Assembly: GCA_025200525.1 (NCBI GenBank)
Contig: CM045770.1
Location: 135,436,200-135,500,199 of the forward strand
Reading direction: 5' to 3'
Length of the DNA: 64,000 nt
Source of the DNA: Camellia lanceoleosa
Lineage: Eukaryota > Streptophyta > Magnoliopsida > Ericales > Theaceae
Shown here: piece by piece, positions 11,822-25,652 of the stretch
Layout: each line of letters starts with the position of its first letter
Position numbering within the stretch: position 1 is the first letter of the stretch
Translations under genes and position numbers: made by a program
The notes under the pieces: model-generated
Databases searched by the model: none
What the model saw: only the letters and a program-made list of their open reading frames with translations
What the model was told of the DNA's origin: nothing

Positions 11822-12917
11822 AATTTCTAGAAGGTGAGATAGACACATTATTCTCTGGGCTTGAGCCAAAATTATGTTGAGATAACCTTTTCTTAAACAC
11901 TTTGGTAGTACTCTTGAGGTTAAAATTATTTTGTGCATTGCAGTACCTTGTTTTTTGATTTAGCCCTATATGCTTAATAGCTTGGAAAAATTGTTTAGTG
12001 CACGCATGTGCACAAGAGAATATTACATTTTCAAAAGCCATTAATGTCCCTTTGAGCATAAAGCATCCTCTTTAGCCTACCCCATTGTCGCTCATCTCCT
12101 TTCCTTATGAAGTCCCATTGTCATCCCAGACCAAGCCCTTGAGTGGCAAGAGCCCTGTGCACTAAGTCTGCTCATTTTAAATTTTCAAAATAATTGCACA
12201 AACCCTAACAAACTCAAGCCTTCTAAGGAGCTTCACCAAGTTTTTAATAAAAACTAACCGGGAAGAATAGAAAAATAAGCAGGAAAGCCTTCTCCATTGT
12301 TTATAGGCAAACTATCAAATAAACAACTATTAATGAACACCAAGCAAAAGCAAACAATTTAAAGTAAAAAAGAAGATTAAATGAAAGTGTTTTGATGTTG
12401 TGTATCACATAGAGAGTACGAGTGATGGGGAAAAATTAATGAAGACTTTGATGGCTCTCTTTAGTTTTATTAGTACTTTGTAAGATCAATATTTTAAGCA
12501 AGGGAAGGACTGAAATGTTGACAAAAAAATAGGCAAACAAGCACTACAAAAAAGTTGAAAACAAGAATATAAGGAGAGTAAGGAGGGGGGGGTCCTTATA
12601 AAAGTAGGCAGGGACAAAAACAGACATGATTAGAGTGGAATGTAAGTGTGCTAGGGAACATGATAAGAATAATTGGACTAAATAAATAGTCTCTTAGGTT
12701 TTCAGAATCATTAGGTCACCTTTGTACCCTATCAAGATTTCTGCTCCAAATATGCAGCACGATGAGAAGGATTCCGACAGCCATGGCCTCCACACACATC
12801 ATCTTCGTCGCAACCTCATTTATCACTCTTTAGACCTAAGCAACTTATATGCACTACTGATGAGATTCCAAGCTTGTTATGAACGAGTTAAATACTCGTT
12901 AGTTGTTAATTACTCCT
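11822..12917. other. Intergenic sequence without recognised features
   Basis: I find no gene, RNA or bounded repeat. Short frames on both strands overlap and show no protein-like composition. Confidence 0.35.
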
Positions 12918-12934
12918 TAATCATGTCACATCTT

Positions 12935-12997
12935 TTTTCTTATCAGCAAAAAAAATCTTTATTGATGAAGAAAAATATACATTTCATATGAGATTAC
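12935..12997 (-). mobile_element. 63-bp LINE stub with 17-bp TSD
   Basis: The insert begins with T-rich sequence and CTTATCAGCAAAAAAAA, like other LINE tails here, and is bounded by TAATCATGTCACATCTT (12918-12934) and TAATCATATCACGTCTT (12998-13014). Two differences in 17 bases are transitions. This is a severely 5'-truncated LINE, minus orientation. Confidence 0.75.
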
Positions 12998-13532
12998 TAA
13001 TCATATCACGTCTTACATACATTGTATACCTGAAAACTTAGATTGGAGTTTCTAAAACTGTAGCTAACAAAGTTGCTGGATTCATTGTCAAAGCGATCAC
13101 AAAGGAAAAGAAAAAAAATATATGTATTAAAAAAAATTATCCCTACAACCGAGCAAATTTACACAACATGGCACCTACAAATTTGCCACCTCTCTAACTC
13201 CAACACCAATGAAAAGATACTAAATATGCTTTCTGACCGGATCCTTTGTGGTGGTATAATATAATCGTGCTTGACCTAACTTAGCCATTGTTTTCCAGTG
13301 ATTGGTCTCCTTCTAGAGGACAAAAAGAAATTTAAGGCAATATATTACTACTAGTGTTGGACTGATCGGTTCATATTTTATAATAGTTTGTTTGAGTGGA
13401 ACATTTGGGCTGAATCATGTGTCCATAGAAAAACTCAAAACATTTTCCCCACCTTTGGTAAGCAAGAAAAGTTTTCATTATTTGGATCTGTCTAGAATGT
13501 GTATTGGATATTGCATTCATATTGACCTTCTA

Positions 13533-14545
13533 GGTGGAATCAAACATAAAGACATACATTAAAGTATTAGATTACTAGAGAAAATTTCAGCTAATGCATT
13601 AAGTGTATAAAGGCAGTCTTGGCACAATGGTAAAGTTAATCCCATTGCAATCTATGAGTTCAAAGCATAGAAACAGCCTTTATGTAGGTGTTGAGTCACC
13701 AATTGTCCCAAAAACTTAAATTATTAGATGATTTACTAACAAGTTATATCAAGCTATTCAACACCCTCTCTCATATGCAAATCCCGTCTTGCACATAAAG
13801 ATGCAAACATTCATACATGTTTGAGATGAGAGACACCAATTGGAACCAAATGCCAATAGAGACACTTGAACCAAGACATCTCCCAACTTGAGCTCTAATA
13901 CTATATTAAGCCACCAATTATCCAAAAAGCTTAACCTATTAGGAGATGGATCCAACAAAATATATCAAGTTATTCGAAAGTGTTCAAATCTTTTGGGTGG
14001 AATCAAACATAAACACATACATTAAAGTAGTGGGTCATTAAAGAAAAAGTTTAGCTAATGCATCAAGTGTATATGAGTTGAAACCATAGAAACAGCCTTT
14101 ACGTACACAGATCATGTGGATGGCATCACGCATAAACACATACATTAAAATAGTGGATTATTAAAGAAAAAGTCTAGCTAATGCATCGTATGTATGATGA
14201 GGGCGGTCTTGGCACAACGGTAAAGTTGTTCCATAGCAACCATGGGTTCAAACCATAGAAACAACCTCTACGTACTCAAATTGTTTGGGTGGAATCAAAT
14301 ATAAACACATACATTAAAGTAGTGGATTACTAGAGAAGAATTTAACTAATGCATCATGGTGGCTCGATAGTAAAATTGCTCCATTGCGATAAATGAGTTC
14401 AAACCATGAAAATAGCAATCTACATGCAAAAATGATATTTTAGGTATAATCAAAATGAACATATACATTAAATTACTAGATAAAAATATAGCTAATGCAT
14501 CATGGTGTATGATGAGGGCGGGCCTTGGCGCAACAGTAAAATTGT
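13533..14545. repeat. Tandem array of about 160-170-bp units, each carrying a SINE-head sequence
   Basis: Five diverged units begin near 13533, 13996, 14118, 14288 and 14440. Each starts with a form of GGTGGAATCAAACATAAACA, continues through ACATTAAAGTAGTGGATTA and CTAATGCATCA, and in most units ends with a tRNA-like segment: GGCACAACGGTAAAGTTG (A-box-like) followed by GGGTTCAAACC (B-box-like) and ATAGAAACAGCC. The second unit has lost most of the A-box part. A TRIM splits the array after unit one (13689-13979). Confidence 0.7.
13689..13979 (-). mobile_element. TRIM (terminal-repeat retrotransposon in miniature)
   Basis: Two direct repeats of about 70 bp lie at 13689-13760 and 13908-13979; both contain CACCAATTRTCC and AAGYTATTC forms. 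On the minus strand the interior next to the first repeat reads as a decayed methionine-tRNA primer site (GTATTAGAGCTC, expected TGGTATCAGAGC). At about 290 bp with no coding capacity this fits a TRIM. A close relative is at 33258-33548. The TSD is decayed. Confidence 0.65.
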
Positions 14546-14650
14546 TCTATCTTAATCCTCTCCACACACGGGAATTAAGCTACATATATCCAACTATCCC
14601 TGAGCCCAGCACGGTAGCCGGAGACTCACGCACTAGGACTGTCCATCATG
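14517..14650 (+). mobile_element. tRNA-derived SINE copy
   Basis: GGGCCTTGGCGCAACAGTAAA gives the A-box-type head. The downstream part contains AGCCCAGCACGGTAGCCGGAG and CACTAGGACTGTCC, resembling the body of a common plant tRNA-derived SINE family. The middle is rearranged. It is the only array unit that retains body sequence beyond the tRNA-like head. Confidence 0.5.
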
Positions 14651-15253
14651 ATGTATACTATGATGTCCTACACCTCTTTAGGCAATATTGATGAACTATC
14701 TCAAATTTTGAAATATGTAACAAATTAGGGGTAGCATTATTAGCTAGAAATGAATCAAAAAAAAAAAATCTTCAAATGTTTTCATTTCTTGTGACAAATA
14801 ATGAGAGCAGTGAAGTGCTGTAAAATTGTGTGAAGTAAGATGATTATAATGAGGTGCAGACTTTCTATTTGAAAACCAATGAGCTGAAAGGACTCAAAAT
14901 GGGAAGAAAAGATAAACACAACAACATTAGACATAGTAAAAGTACTGCTTAATTATAATTATAAACAAAGATTTGGTTTTTTTTTAAAAGATACTCTTGT
15001 CGCCACTACGTAGTAATGAACAATTATATTGATAAAATTACAATAAAAACATCATGAAGAAAGCAAGATCATAAATAAATAAATAAATAAATAAAGGTGC
15101 TAGTATAAAGCATAAGTGGTATAGGTTTAGGCTTACAAGATGCTTTTTTTTGGACACTGTAACTCTTTTGTTACATCAGCAAAATTTTGGTGGTAAAAAC
15201 AAATAAATAAATATAGAAAAAGTAAATATCACAATTTTCCAGCATAGTTACAG
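14651..15253. other. Intergenic sequence
   Basis: No gene or bounded element is recognised. Small A-rich tracts and an (AAAT)n run near 15075-15095 are present. Confidence 0.35.
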
Positions 15254-15272
15254 TACATTATGGCCTTATCTT

Positions 15273-15470
15273 TTTTCTTCTTTTTTTTCTTTTTTGATTG
15301 GCAAATATTAGTTGTTAGTTATTAGATTAACACTTATAGAAGAAAATCTCGCCCATCTAAGTGTTTGCACTCTCTTAATTTAACCCCCTAAAAAAAATTG
15401 AACATATGACCTCTTTGAGATTAAACCCTAAAGAAGACATGATAGCCAACTAGGCTAGGCCTAGTTGGTT
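15273..15470 (-). mobile_element. Intact SINE with 19-bp TSD
   Basis: The same 19 bases, TACATTATGGCCTTATCTT, lie at 15254-15272 and 15471-15489 without mismatch. On the minus strand the 198-bp insert starts CCAACTAGGCCTAGCCTAGTTGG, which contains an A-box-like TAGCCTAGTTGG. A B-box-like GGTTTAATCTC follows about 50 bases in, and the 3' end is GATTGGCA-type sequence with an A-rich tail. These are the hallmarks of a tRNA-derived SINE. The perfect TSD suggests a relatively recent insertion. Confidence 0.85.
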
Positions 15471-15533
15471 TACATTATGGCCTTATCTTATTGAATTATT
15501 TTTGGTTGTACTACTTGTCTTTTACATCAATAA

Positions 15534-15717
15534 GTGTTTGTTTGGCATGTGCTAAAAACAACAAATATTATTTTAGCATGTTATCTTATTTGGATCACAA
15601 TCATCTTATTTGGATCACATCACTTATCTACCAGATCATTTTAAACCCAACTCATATTTCATAATTTTTCATAAAAAGTTAAAAAGTATACTAATCTAGC
15701 ACTTCCCAAACAACCCT
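15534..15717. mobile_element. Tourist-like MITE, 184 bp
   Basis: The left end GTGTTTGTTTGGCATGTGCTA mirrors the right end (complement AGGGTTGTTTGGGAAGTGCTA). TAA is present on both sides (15531-15533, 15718-15720). The interior has TTATTTGGATCACA repeated twice. Confidence 0.75.
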
Positions 15718-16036
15718 TAAATATATTTTCAATAATATATATATATATATATATTATTGCAAAGTAATAGAAATGTTAATATAATTTTGGGCAAAATTCA
15801 TTTTAGTACAATCCAATAACAATTTATCTCCCTTTTAAAAATAGTTACATACGTCTCATGTGGTTTTGGACTAAAATATTACAAGTACGTTTTCCATCCA
15901 AACTAATGGAGAATGTGTCTCACATGCTTATTTTGAGAGTGGAAAAGGGGGGAAAAAAAATAGTCAAAGTTAAATTTTGATGTAAGAAGACAAAACTAGC
16001 CTTATTTTACCTTTTTCTAGTCTAAATTTCTTATTT

Positions 16037-17073
16037 TTTTTTTTTGATCGGCAAAGAAAAATTTCATTTAACAGCAAGAAATTAAAAGTACAGGAAGATG
16101 AATTGCATCGAGAGAGATTCGGAAGTATAAAAATACCCCTACTACTGCTACTCGCAATCATACAACCAACCCCTAAGCCTCTCGATTTTTTTTTTTTTTT
16201 AACAACAACAAAAAAATTAAAATACATGAATCTCCCCACCTTCAACCCACCAAAACACCGAGACCAAACTAAATGAACTAAACTAAACAAAAACCCCTGC
16301 TTGCACGCCACACTAATATGAAATCAACAAACACTACCATTAGAAAGCAACATCATTACCCCTATGTCACGCTAAACAACTCCCAACACTGCTGCACGCC
16401 AAACCCACGCACCACCTCACCTTACGCCACCCTTCTCCACACCCAAAGCCACTCTCTCAGACGCTCCTCAAAGACGCTTCCATCGCTCATAAACCGCCAG
16501 ACCCTCGAAAAGCTAAAAGACACTTCGCAACAACACCATCAACACCGCCCAATCTGGGATAGGAATACACCCTCAAACTTTCAACCTAGAAGACGAGTGC
16601 ATACCGAAAGAACCGAGTCACCGAACCCAAGTGCACCCTCCAGCTCCTACCGCCAAAAGCGCCGAATGAAAACACGGACTTCGATGAATCAAAGAAATCG
16701 CACCGCCAAGACACTAAGTTACTTTCATCGCCGGGGAGATACCACACTTCGCCGCGAACATTTAAACATCACGGAACGAACGCTGAAAACACACCACCAA
16801 AACACCTACAAAAAAAAACTACACCCACAAATCAACTCCCACAAGTGTTCTTTCTAACAACATCACCCACCACCACACCCCTCGAAGACACAACACCCAG
16901 AACACCACACCGGACCATGCACAACACCCATCGCTGAGCCTCTATCCAATTACCAAGGTTGAAACAAGAGAACACCCGCAGCAACAAAACCAAACACACC
17001 CCCTGAAGACTCACCGAAGACACTCCCACAGCAACGAAACAAACACACCTAGGAGGGGAAGGTGGAAGACTCA
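16037..17073 (-). mobile_element. 1.04-kb retroposon with poly(A) tail and 18-bp TSD
   Basis: AGTCTAAATTTCTTATTT occurs at 16019-16036 and 17074-17091. Between them lies a 1037-bp insert that begins with poly(T) and GATCGGCAAAGAAAAATTTC, the reverse of a LINE-type 3' end. The insert is much richer in C on the plus strand than its AT-rich surroundings. Minus-strand frames (15970-16311, 16832-17074) are broken, so the parent may have been a LINE ORF or a retroposed transcript. A second poly(T) run at 16187-16203 suggests two tails or a composite. I do not recognise the encoded sequence. Confidence 0.75.
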
Positions 17074-17091
17074 AGTCTAAATTTCTTATTT

Positions 17092-17470
17092 AATAACATT
17101 TTAAATTAAAACATACATATTATATATATATATAATTTAATTAACCTAAATACCTTAATTTATTATTAGAAAAATTAATCATCATGTTTAATTTAATAAC
17201 TTAATAATAACTTAATTTATTACCATAAAATTACCTTATGTAATAACATTTTAAATTAATACATATATGTAACAAATTAAATCATAAATTAACTTCAATA
17301 ATTTAATTTATTACCATCAAATTAAATCATAAAAGTACCTTAATCTAATTTTTAATTTTTAACACAATTCATTATTTAATAACATTTTAAATTAAACATG
17401 TACATATATATATTTAACAAATTAAATCATAAATAATTAAATTAAAAATTTAAGTTAATTATAAAAATAA
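17092..17470. repeat. AT-rich degenerate repeat, family copy 2
   Basis: Recurrent AATAACATTTTAAATTA, AACAAATTAAATCATAAA and AAATTACCTTA words occur at intervals of about 90-130 bp. They match the stretch at 9245-9480. The retroposon at 16037-17073 appears to have landed at the left edge of this repeat. Confidence 0.55.
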
Positions 17471-17676
17471 AATAAAATAAATTGGAAAACTCTAGTTTCT
17501 TAGATTAGTTGTGTTATGTTTTTAATTTTTTTTCTTAGTCATGGAGGTAAATTTATTTATTTACAAGAGAGTAAAAAATAGAAGAATAAGACATAAAGGG
17601 TATAATTATTTTTTTATTGTTAATATTAGCGGTGTTAAGGTTTTATTTTAATCCAAAATCACATAAAGATATATGG

Positions 17677-17750
17677 CTATTTTACAAGATACCGAGCCAT
17701 ACCACAGGGAGGTCTATTTTACAAGATACCGAGCCATACCACATGGAGGT
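17677..17750. repeat. 37-bp direct tandem duplication
   Basis: Two copies (17677-17713, 17714-17750) of a unit beginning CTATTTTACAAGATACCGAG and ending GGAGGT, differing by one or two bases. Confidence 0.9.
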
Positions 17751-19651
17751 AAAACGGATTTTGGTCTATAATTTTCCCTGCTTCGTTGGATAAACTAATC
17801 AAGCTTGTGTTTTATGCAGCCTCATGAATTTATAGATTCCTAATATTTAGATAGAAAAGCCATGGAGAAATCTGTATATGCTCATCATTTTTCATGTTTG
17901 AAGTTTCTTTTCCCATTGTGCTAGCAAGTTCACAGTCATGTTTACTCTTAAGGGAAAGGATAATGGTCTAAGTAATGCCGTGGACCCGATTTTTTTTCAT
18001 ACCATGGCCATAGGATGTTGGATAGATTTATATATATTATGAAATTACAGTACTATGTTTAGTAAGAGTTCGGATGGAGGAAAGTTAATCCGACGAGTGC
18101 GAAATTAATTATGCCAAGGCACTGAGAAATTTAACCCATGGTTTTGAGGGAGTATTAATCTGTCCGCACAACTAATCCCCTTATTGGTGAATCAAATGTG
18201 AGACATTACAAAATTAGGAGACAAATCCTAAACATATGGGGTCTTATGTTTTTTAATTTAATACCCTAATCCTGACACAATCATGTCGAAAAGGGTAGAA
18301 TATGTATATGTTTATCTTTCATCTTCAATGTTGATATGTACAAGATGCTTTGAAGTTTTAAGTTTTCAGCCCTTGAACTACTTATCAAGTTTTTATATTG
18401 TTCATCCTATAATCGCTAAGAAAGGCTTGCAAATTGTTTTCTAAATTTGCAAAGAAATTTTTTCGTAGGAAAACAAAGAATGAAAACATTATAAAAGAAA
18501 TGAGAATTTTCAAACTTCAAAAACAACAAAATAAAAAGGGTAAATTACGCATGTAGTTCCTGTAGTTTGCTCTCTTTGTCATTTTGCTCTGTGTAGTTTT
18601 AATTGACTTGATTTTAACCCTAGATTTTGAATTGTGTCATTTTGGTCCAACTAAAAATATAGATTAAGAAACATTAGACGGAAAATTAGCATGTCATGTG
18701 ATTGATTTTCAAGGGCAAAATAGAAATTTTATTCTCCCCTTTCATCTCCTTCCTCACTCACAAACAGAGCCACCAACCCACCACCATCACTGCCATCAGG
18801 AGCCGGCAACCAAACAACAATCCCAACATCCATTTTATTATGTAGCTCTCTTTTGGATCCCAGAAAAAGGTTGGGTTATGTGTCTCATTAAGAGCTTTGG
18901 GAAGACAATTGTAGCAAGATTTAATATATATATTATAAGCCATTACTTTACATCTCATTTGGGACATCTAGACAAGATATATAGTTATTATTTATTTTGC
19001 CTCATACGTAAGAGTTCAACTTAGACCATTTTGTCATGCTTTGAACCGGATTTGACATATTTATTTATTTGTATTTTTCATAGCCATTCATAATCTTGTG
19101 CTCTTGATTGGTTTTTTTATTTTTATTTAATGTGTTGATCTTCATTTCTTAGTTCAAAAAAAAATGATACGAAACATGATACTTCTAATGCATATTACCT
19201 ATTTACCTCTTCTAAACTCACTCTATTGTGAGTGGGAGTTTTGTACACTTATAAAGTAATTAGCATATAAGTTTTTCGGCTGTGAATATGATTACTGTGA
19301 GGTTGTGACTCTTAGGAAATGATTGCATGGGTAAAAAAAAAAAAAATTAAATTAAAAATAAAATAATAATAATAATAATAATATATAAAAGAAAGTAAGG
19401 AAAGAGAAACTATTAGCCAACACCAATAATTGGGACGAACACTAAATAAATAGTTGAGATGAAAAATCAACATATGAAGCATTAAAGTAATTAGTAAAAA
19501 AACAATTTTAATGATGTAATTTTCAAAATTAGCTGCTGAATTCAAATGGGTGCTCATCAAGTGCTCGAAAAACAAAAGCAAATGGGGTAATGATTTCCAC
19601 AATAGTAGGTTGTTTGGCACAAAAAAGTTATCTCATATTAAAAAATATTAA

Positions 19652-19698
<47 letters not shown>

Positions 19699-20617
19699 AT
19701 CATTTAGGGTTGTCCCAGTGCTGGGATCTAAGACTCCAAAGGCAATCTAGTTGATAGGTTAGACTTTTTTTTTTTAGTGTTTCCCCCATTCAAACTGTCA
19801 TCTCTATGTCCACTTCCCTATCCCTCCTCTGAGCCTCTTTCCCACACAGAGCCTAACCCTCCCAGGCCCCTACAGACCCCAATACCATTACCAACAGAAG
19901 ATACTGTCAAAAATTCATAATACTTAAGTCACCTTAGGATGCATGGAAGTTCCAAGCTTCCTTGCTTATTACACACACTAATATTTCCTATAATATGCTA
20001 CACATGTTACCTCGACCTAGATTTGATTTATCACTGGATAAATTTTTTTTTTTTTTTTTTTTTTTTATCAGCACAACAAACACCATGTACACACCATATT
20101 TACAAAAATATATGCTAATGATCACCTATTGATTAGTATTAGTCTTGATATACGTGCTAAATGTGTATCAAAATATGTAAAAAGTGCTTACAGACCATAG
20201 GTTATCATTAGCATGATCCTTTGAAACATAATAGTGGATCTTATTATTTTCTAGATATGATAGGTCCTATATTTATACATATGCTTCGTACGTAGGAGGT
20301 AAAAAGAAAGGGGGGTAAATATTGATGTATCATTTTCTTAGTCATCAAACCAAGACATACTCTCTGAGAATGAACTGTCTAGTACAAAATCTGACTCCAT
20401 TTTCATGTGGCAGACTTAGCTCTAACAGCATTACACTCTGGTAGGGGCCTCCCCATCAACCATAACTCATTTGTACCAAATTTGCAGTCATGTGTGAAGA
20501 AATTGTTTCTTTAGTCGATTATAAACGTACCTAATTGCCTTAAAATAGCAAGAACATCAAGTACCCAAGACAAAAAATAGAAACTCGGTTGCAAGTCGGT
20601 AGGGGCCGCCCCATCGA
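17751..20617. other. Intergenic sequence upstream of the cytokinin dehydrogenase gene
   Basis: No gene is recognised. Around 18537-18720 there is a single copy of GGGTAAATTACGCATGTAGT followed by TTTGTCATTTTG and TTGTGTCATTTTGGTCC. This resembles the long ends of the Mutator-type element at 46798-47755, so it is probably an orphan end. A (GA)n microsatellite lies at 19657-19697. A poly(T) run at 20041-20066 followed by ATCAGCAC may be another LINE tail. Confidence 0.4.
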
Positions 20618-20955
20618 TCACTCTTGGTGAAGAAAGACTATTGATTAGTTATATACCGAAACACAGAAAAAAAATCTAGACCACACATTAATTTTTCTTT
20701 ATCACTCTCGGTGAAGAAAGACTATTGATTAGTTATATACCGAAACACAGAAAAAAAAAAATCTAGACCACACATTAATTGTTCTTTATCACTCTCGGTG
20801 AAGAAAGACTATTGACTAGTTATATACCGAAGCACAGAAAAAATCTAGACCACACATTAATTTTTTTTTATCACTCTTGGTGGAGAAAGACTATTGACTA
20901 GTTATATACCAAAACATAGAAAAAATCTAGACCACACATTAATTTTTCTTTACAC
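20618..20955. repeat. Four tandem copies of an 82-87-bp unit upstream of the cytokinin dehydrogenase gene
   Basis: Units start at 20618, 20702, 20789 and 20871. Each holds GGTGAAGAAAGACTATTGA, TTAGTTATATACCGAAACA, a variable A run and TCTAGACCACACATTAATT. Copies differ by a few percent and by A-run length. The array lies 500-840 bp upstream of the ATG at 21457, within promoter distance, so it could influence transcription. That role is inference. Confidence 0.9.
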
Positions 20956-21390
20956 TTTTCTGTGCAGATAAGTTTCCCATCTACTAAATATGATATACTA
21001 ATGCACGAATACAAAATTTATCTTGAATAAAAACTAAGGCAAAATTGTAGCACATCCTAGTACATTGATACATCTGCTAAAATTAGCAAAAATAAAAGGC
21101 CACAAGGAGGATTGAGAACAAATAGTAATGTGATTGTAACTGTGTGGAAAAAAAGTACCAAGGTAAGTGGAATCTTTCTATATTTTATGACTTCTCTTGG
21201 AGCACAAAAGGGAGAAAGAATTATTCCCAAAAATAATCAAACAATAAACAGTCTTCATACTAGTTTCACCACTGGTATATGTTTGACTGTGCTGAATGGA
21301 TCACAACCTTCCCTTTAAATTCTCCTTCCATCCTTCATTTCCTGGGCCATTCTAAAAACTCCTCTCCTCTTACCTCTATTCAAATAGGAA

Positions 21391-21431
<41 letters not shown>

Positions 21432-21435
21432 TCTC
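21391..21435 (+). repeat. (CT)n tract in the presumed 5'UTR of the CKX gene
   Basis: A CT-dinucleotide run with one interruption ends 21 bases before the ATG at 21457. CT-rich tracts are common in plant 5' leaders, so it probably lies in the transcribed leader. No convincing TATA box could be fixed upstream. Confidence 0.8.
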
Positions 21436-21456
21436 AATATATTATTTAGCAGCAAA

Positions 21457-23601
<2,145 letters not shown>

Positions 23602-24109
23602 CAATGTAGTAAGCCTCGCAGACCACAAAGAGCCCTCAAGGCACATAAAGCAAAAGCCATAATGCTTGAAACTGTGCATACTTTTGTCCTTGAAAAAAAA
23701 AAAGGGGGACAAATTGAAGTCACAATTTTGGTGCTTCCATGGGTTTCCTGACAACAGCAAGTAATAAGACTGTTATGTTATTTTTTGACATTTTTCTTCA
23801 GATCTCAGATAAATTTCAGTCATCTCATCACAATACAAAGTTGTACAAAGGGCCTGCAATAGGAAGGCCTTAAAATATGTCTTAACATTGCGATGCCCAA
23901 TCCAAATAGCTACAGTAAATTTGATAACAGTGATACCATCTCTTCCATTAAGATACCAAATAACTGCTAACAGAGACGAAATTTTTCAAATTGAAATAAA
24001 TCTGAACCACACATTATTAACATGACACAGAATCTGAGAAACCAGCACATGCTACAGCTACAAGAGTGAATCACAAGAACTCCATGTGGTATTAAAAACA
24101 AAATTAATC
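23602..24109. other. Convergent 3' region between the CKX gene and the minus-strand gene
   Basis: It presumably holds the 3'UTRs of both converging genes. No further coding sequence or repeat is evident. Confidence 0.5.
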
Positions 24110-24498
24110 TTACTTCGTAGCTTTTGTAAATCCAAGACCTGGTCTGCAGATTTCTTCCTGTGGATCCTCGTAGTCTCGAGCATCACGAAGAGAAGCTTCA
24201 AAGTCAGTGGAGTCACTTGCAACTGGAAGAAAACTACCAATGTCATCTCTAGCTCCAAATCCACCAGCCCGTATAACGTCATCAGATGATATGGAAGCCT
24301 CCATGTTTACCTCACCAGAAGCATTTTTGTCTGCCTGAACTGCATCCTGTGAGACATTTGCCACACCTTTGCAATCACCAATGTCAGTTTTTACCGTGGC
24401 TTCTAGAGAACCTCGGTGTTGTTTGGGGTCATCCTTCAGTTTAGCCTCAGTTTGAGCAGATTCAACAACTTCATTTCGTGTGCTGGTCTCATTCATAT
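24110..24498 (-). CDS. Last coding exon of an unidentified plant gene (partial)
   Basis: The minus-strand frame ends with a stop at 24110-24112 and opens at a good acceptor (ACCAG at 24499-24503, minus sense). About 129 codons are visible. The first two-thirds is polar, rich in E, D, A, S and T, and probably disordered. The end is compact and looks conserved: FGARDDIGSFLPVASDSTDF, then a short acidic DARDYEDPQEE and RPGLGF. I do not recognise the family. Upstream exons were not found; the donor side lies beyond 24.5 kb and the gene may continue past the transposons inserted from 25.6 kb on. A decayed gene fragment is the alternative. Confidence 0.6.
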
Positions 24499-25643
24499 CT
24501 GGTGCATTCAAAGTTCAAACAAATTCAATGCTAGGAAGAAATTACAGCATGAGAAAACATTAAAAACAGCCTTATATAACAATATATAAGTTATAACTGA
24601 TCTTTCCCCTGAATCCTCTTGAATCTAATAAGATTTGGAATTACTAAAAATTTGGACACAGATGTGGCTTTGAAATCTGGCAGCACGATCCAGTTCACAT
24701 ATTTATTACAGTGGGGTTGATTCTCTATGAAAAAAAAAAAAATCCTAACATGTGAAAATTAACAAGGGGAACTTCACAAAAATTTTGAAACTGCAGAGAA
24801 CTAGGTGCTGGGCATCTTCATGAGCTAATGATTGATTATATGTACTTGAAACATTAACCAACTCATGCTATCTGCCTATTATTCAATTGAAAAGGTAGAG
24901 ATCCTTCTCTCCGTTTGCATTCGTTCCTTATTTGCATTATGCTTCTCTCTATGTATGTCTATTTGCACCTCCATGCTCAAGATGGAGTTGCACATAAGGA
25001 AGGGTTTTTGATAGCTTGATACACATTGTTGGACCGATTGTGTAACAGCTTAAGCTTTTGAGATAATTGGTGATCTAACATGGGCTACAACACTACCACT
25101 TCTCAACCCTTCTCACTCAATGATCAGAGACAGTGGAACATGTCATCAGCAAGCTTTACCTTGTATAAAAGGTTTGGTGTCAGTTAAATGACCTCCAGTC
25201 ACATAAATTCAACATTTTCGTGAGTCTTGAATCGACTTAAAAGGGCATTTGTAGCAAGGTATAGATTGCTCTTATTGACACTCAGTTCTCTGGCCTTAGC
25301 AATATTGCATAACAGTGAAAGCCAAAAAAGAAGCAGAGATTGCTTGAAGCATATCATAAGTCCTCTATGAACCATAATCATCAATCAAATGAAATTTGAA
25401 ACATGCCCTCTTAGGTTGTTTTCTTTATGCAGTTTTGTATATTCACATATCACATAGAAACTGAGACCTAGTAAGCAACTGCAACCGAAGCATGGCAAAA
25501 AAAATTTTAAAAAAAAAAAAAAAAGAGAGAAAAGTTTTATTGAATAAAACAAACAAAACACTAGGATAAGCTAAAAACAATAAATGGAACTTTAGAAAAT
25601 CAATATCATCAGAGATCCAACCGTACTCTGATAGATTTGAAGT
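24499..25643 (-). other. Probable intron or upstream part of the minus-strand gene
   Basis: No exon with clear borders could be found. A 61-codon frame at 25199-25384 (minus) has no recognisable domain. Poly(A) tracts lie near 25500-25525. Confidence 0.35.
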
Positions 25644-25652
25644 TTCACAAAA

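Noticed and set aside
13605..14275. tRNA genes
   Set aside because: A-box and B-box words are present, but no cloverleaf with a matching acceptor stem could be formed and the segments recur as parts of a repeat unit. They are SINE heads.
16318..16857. 179-codon plus-strand open frame
   Set aside because: It lies antisense within a retroposon bounded by an 18-bp TSD, is low in complexity (H, T, R, S rich) and has no domain. It is a by-product of C-rich composition.
20618..20955. CRISPR-like array
   Set aside because: The units are repeated along their whole length with no unique spacers, and the DNA is from a plant nucleus.
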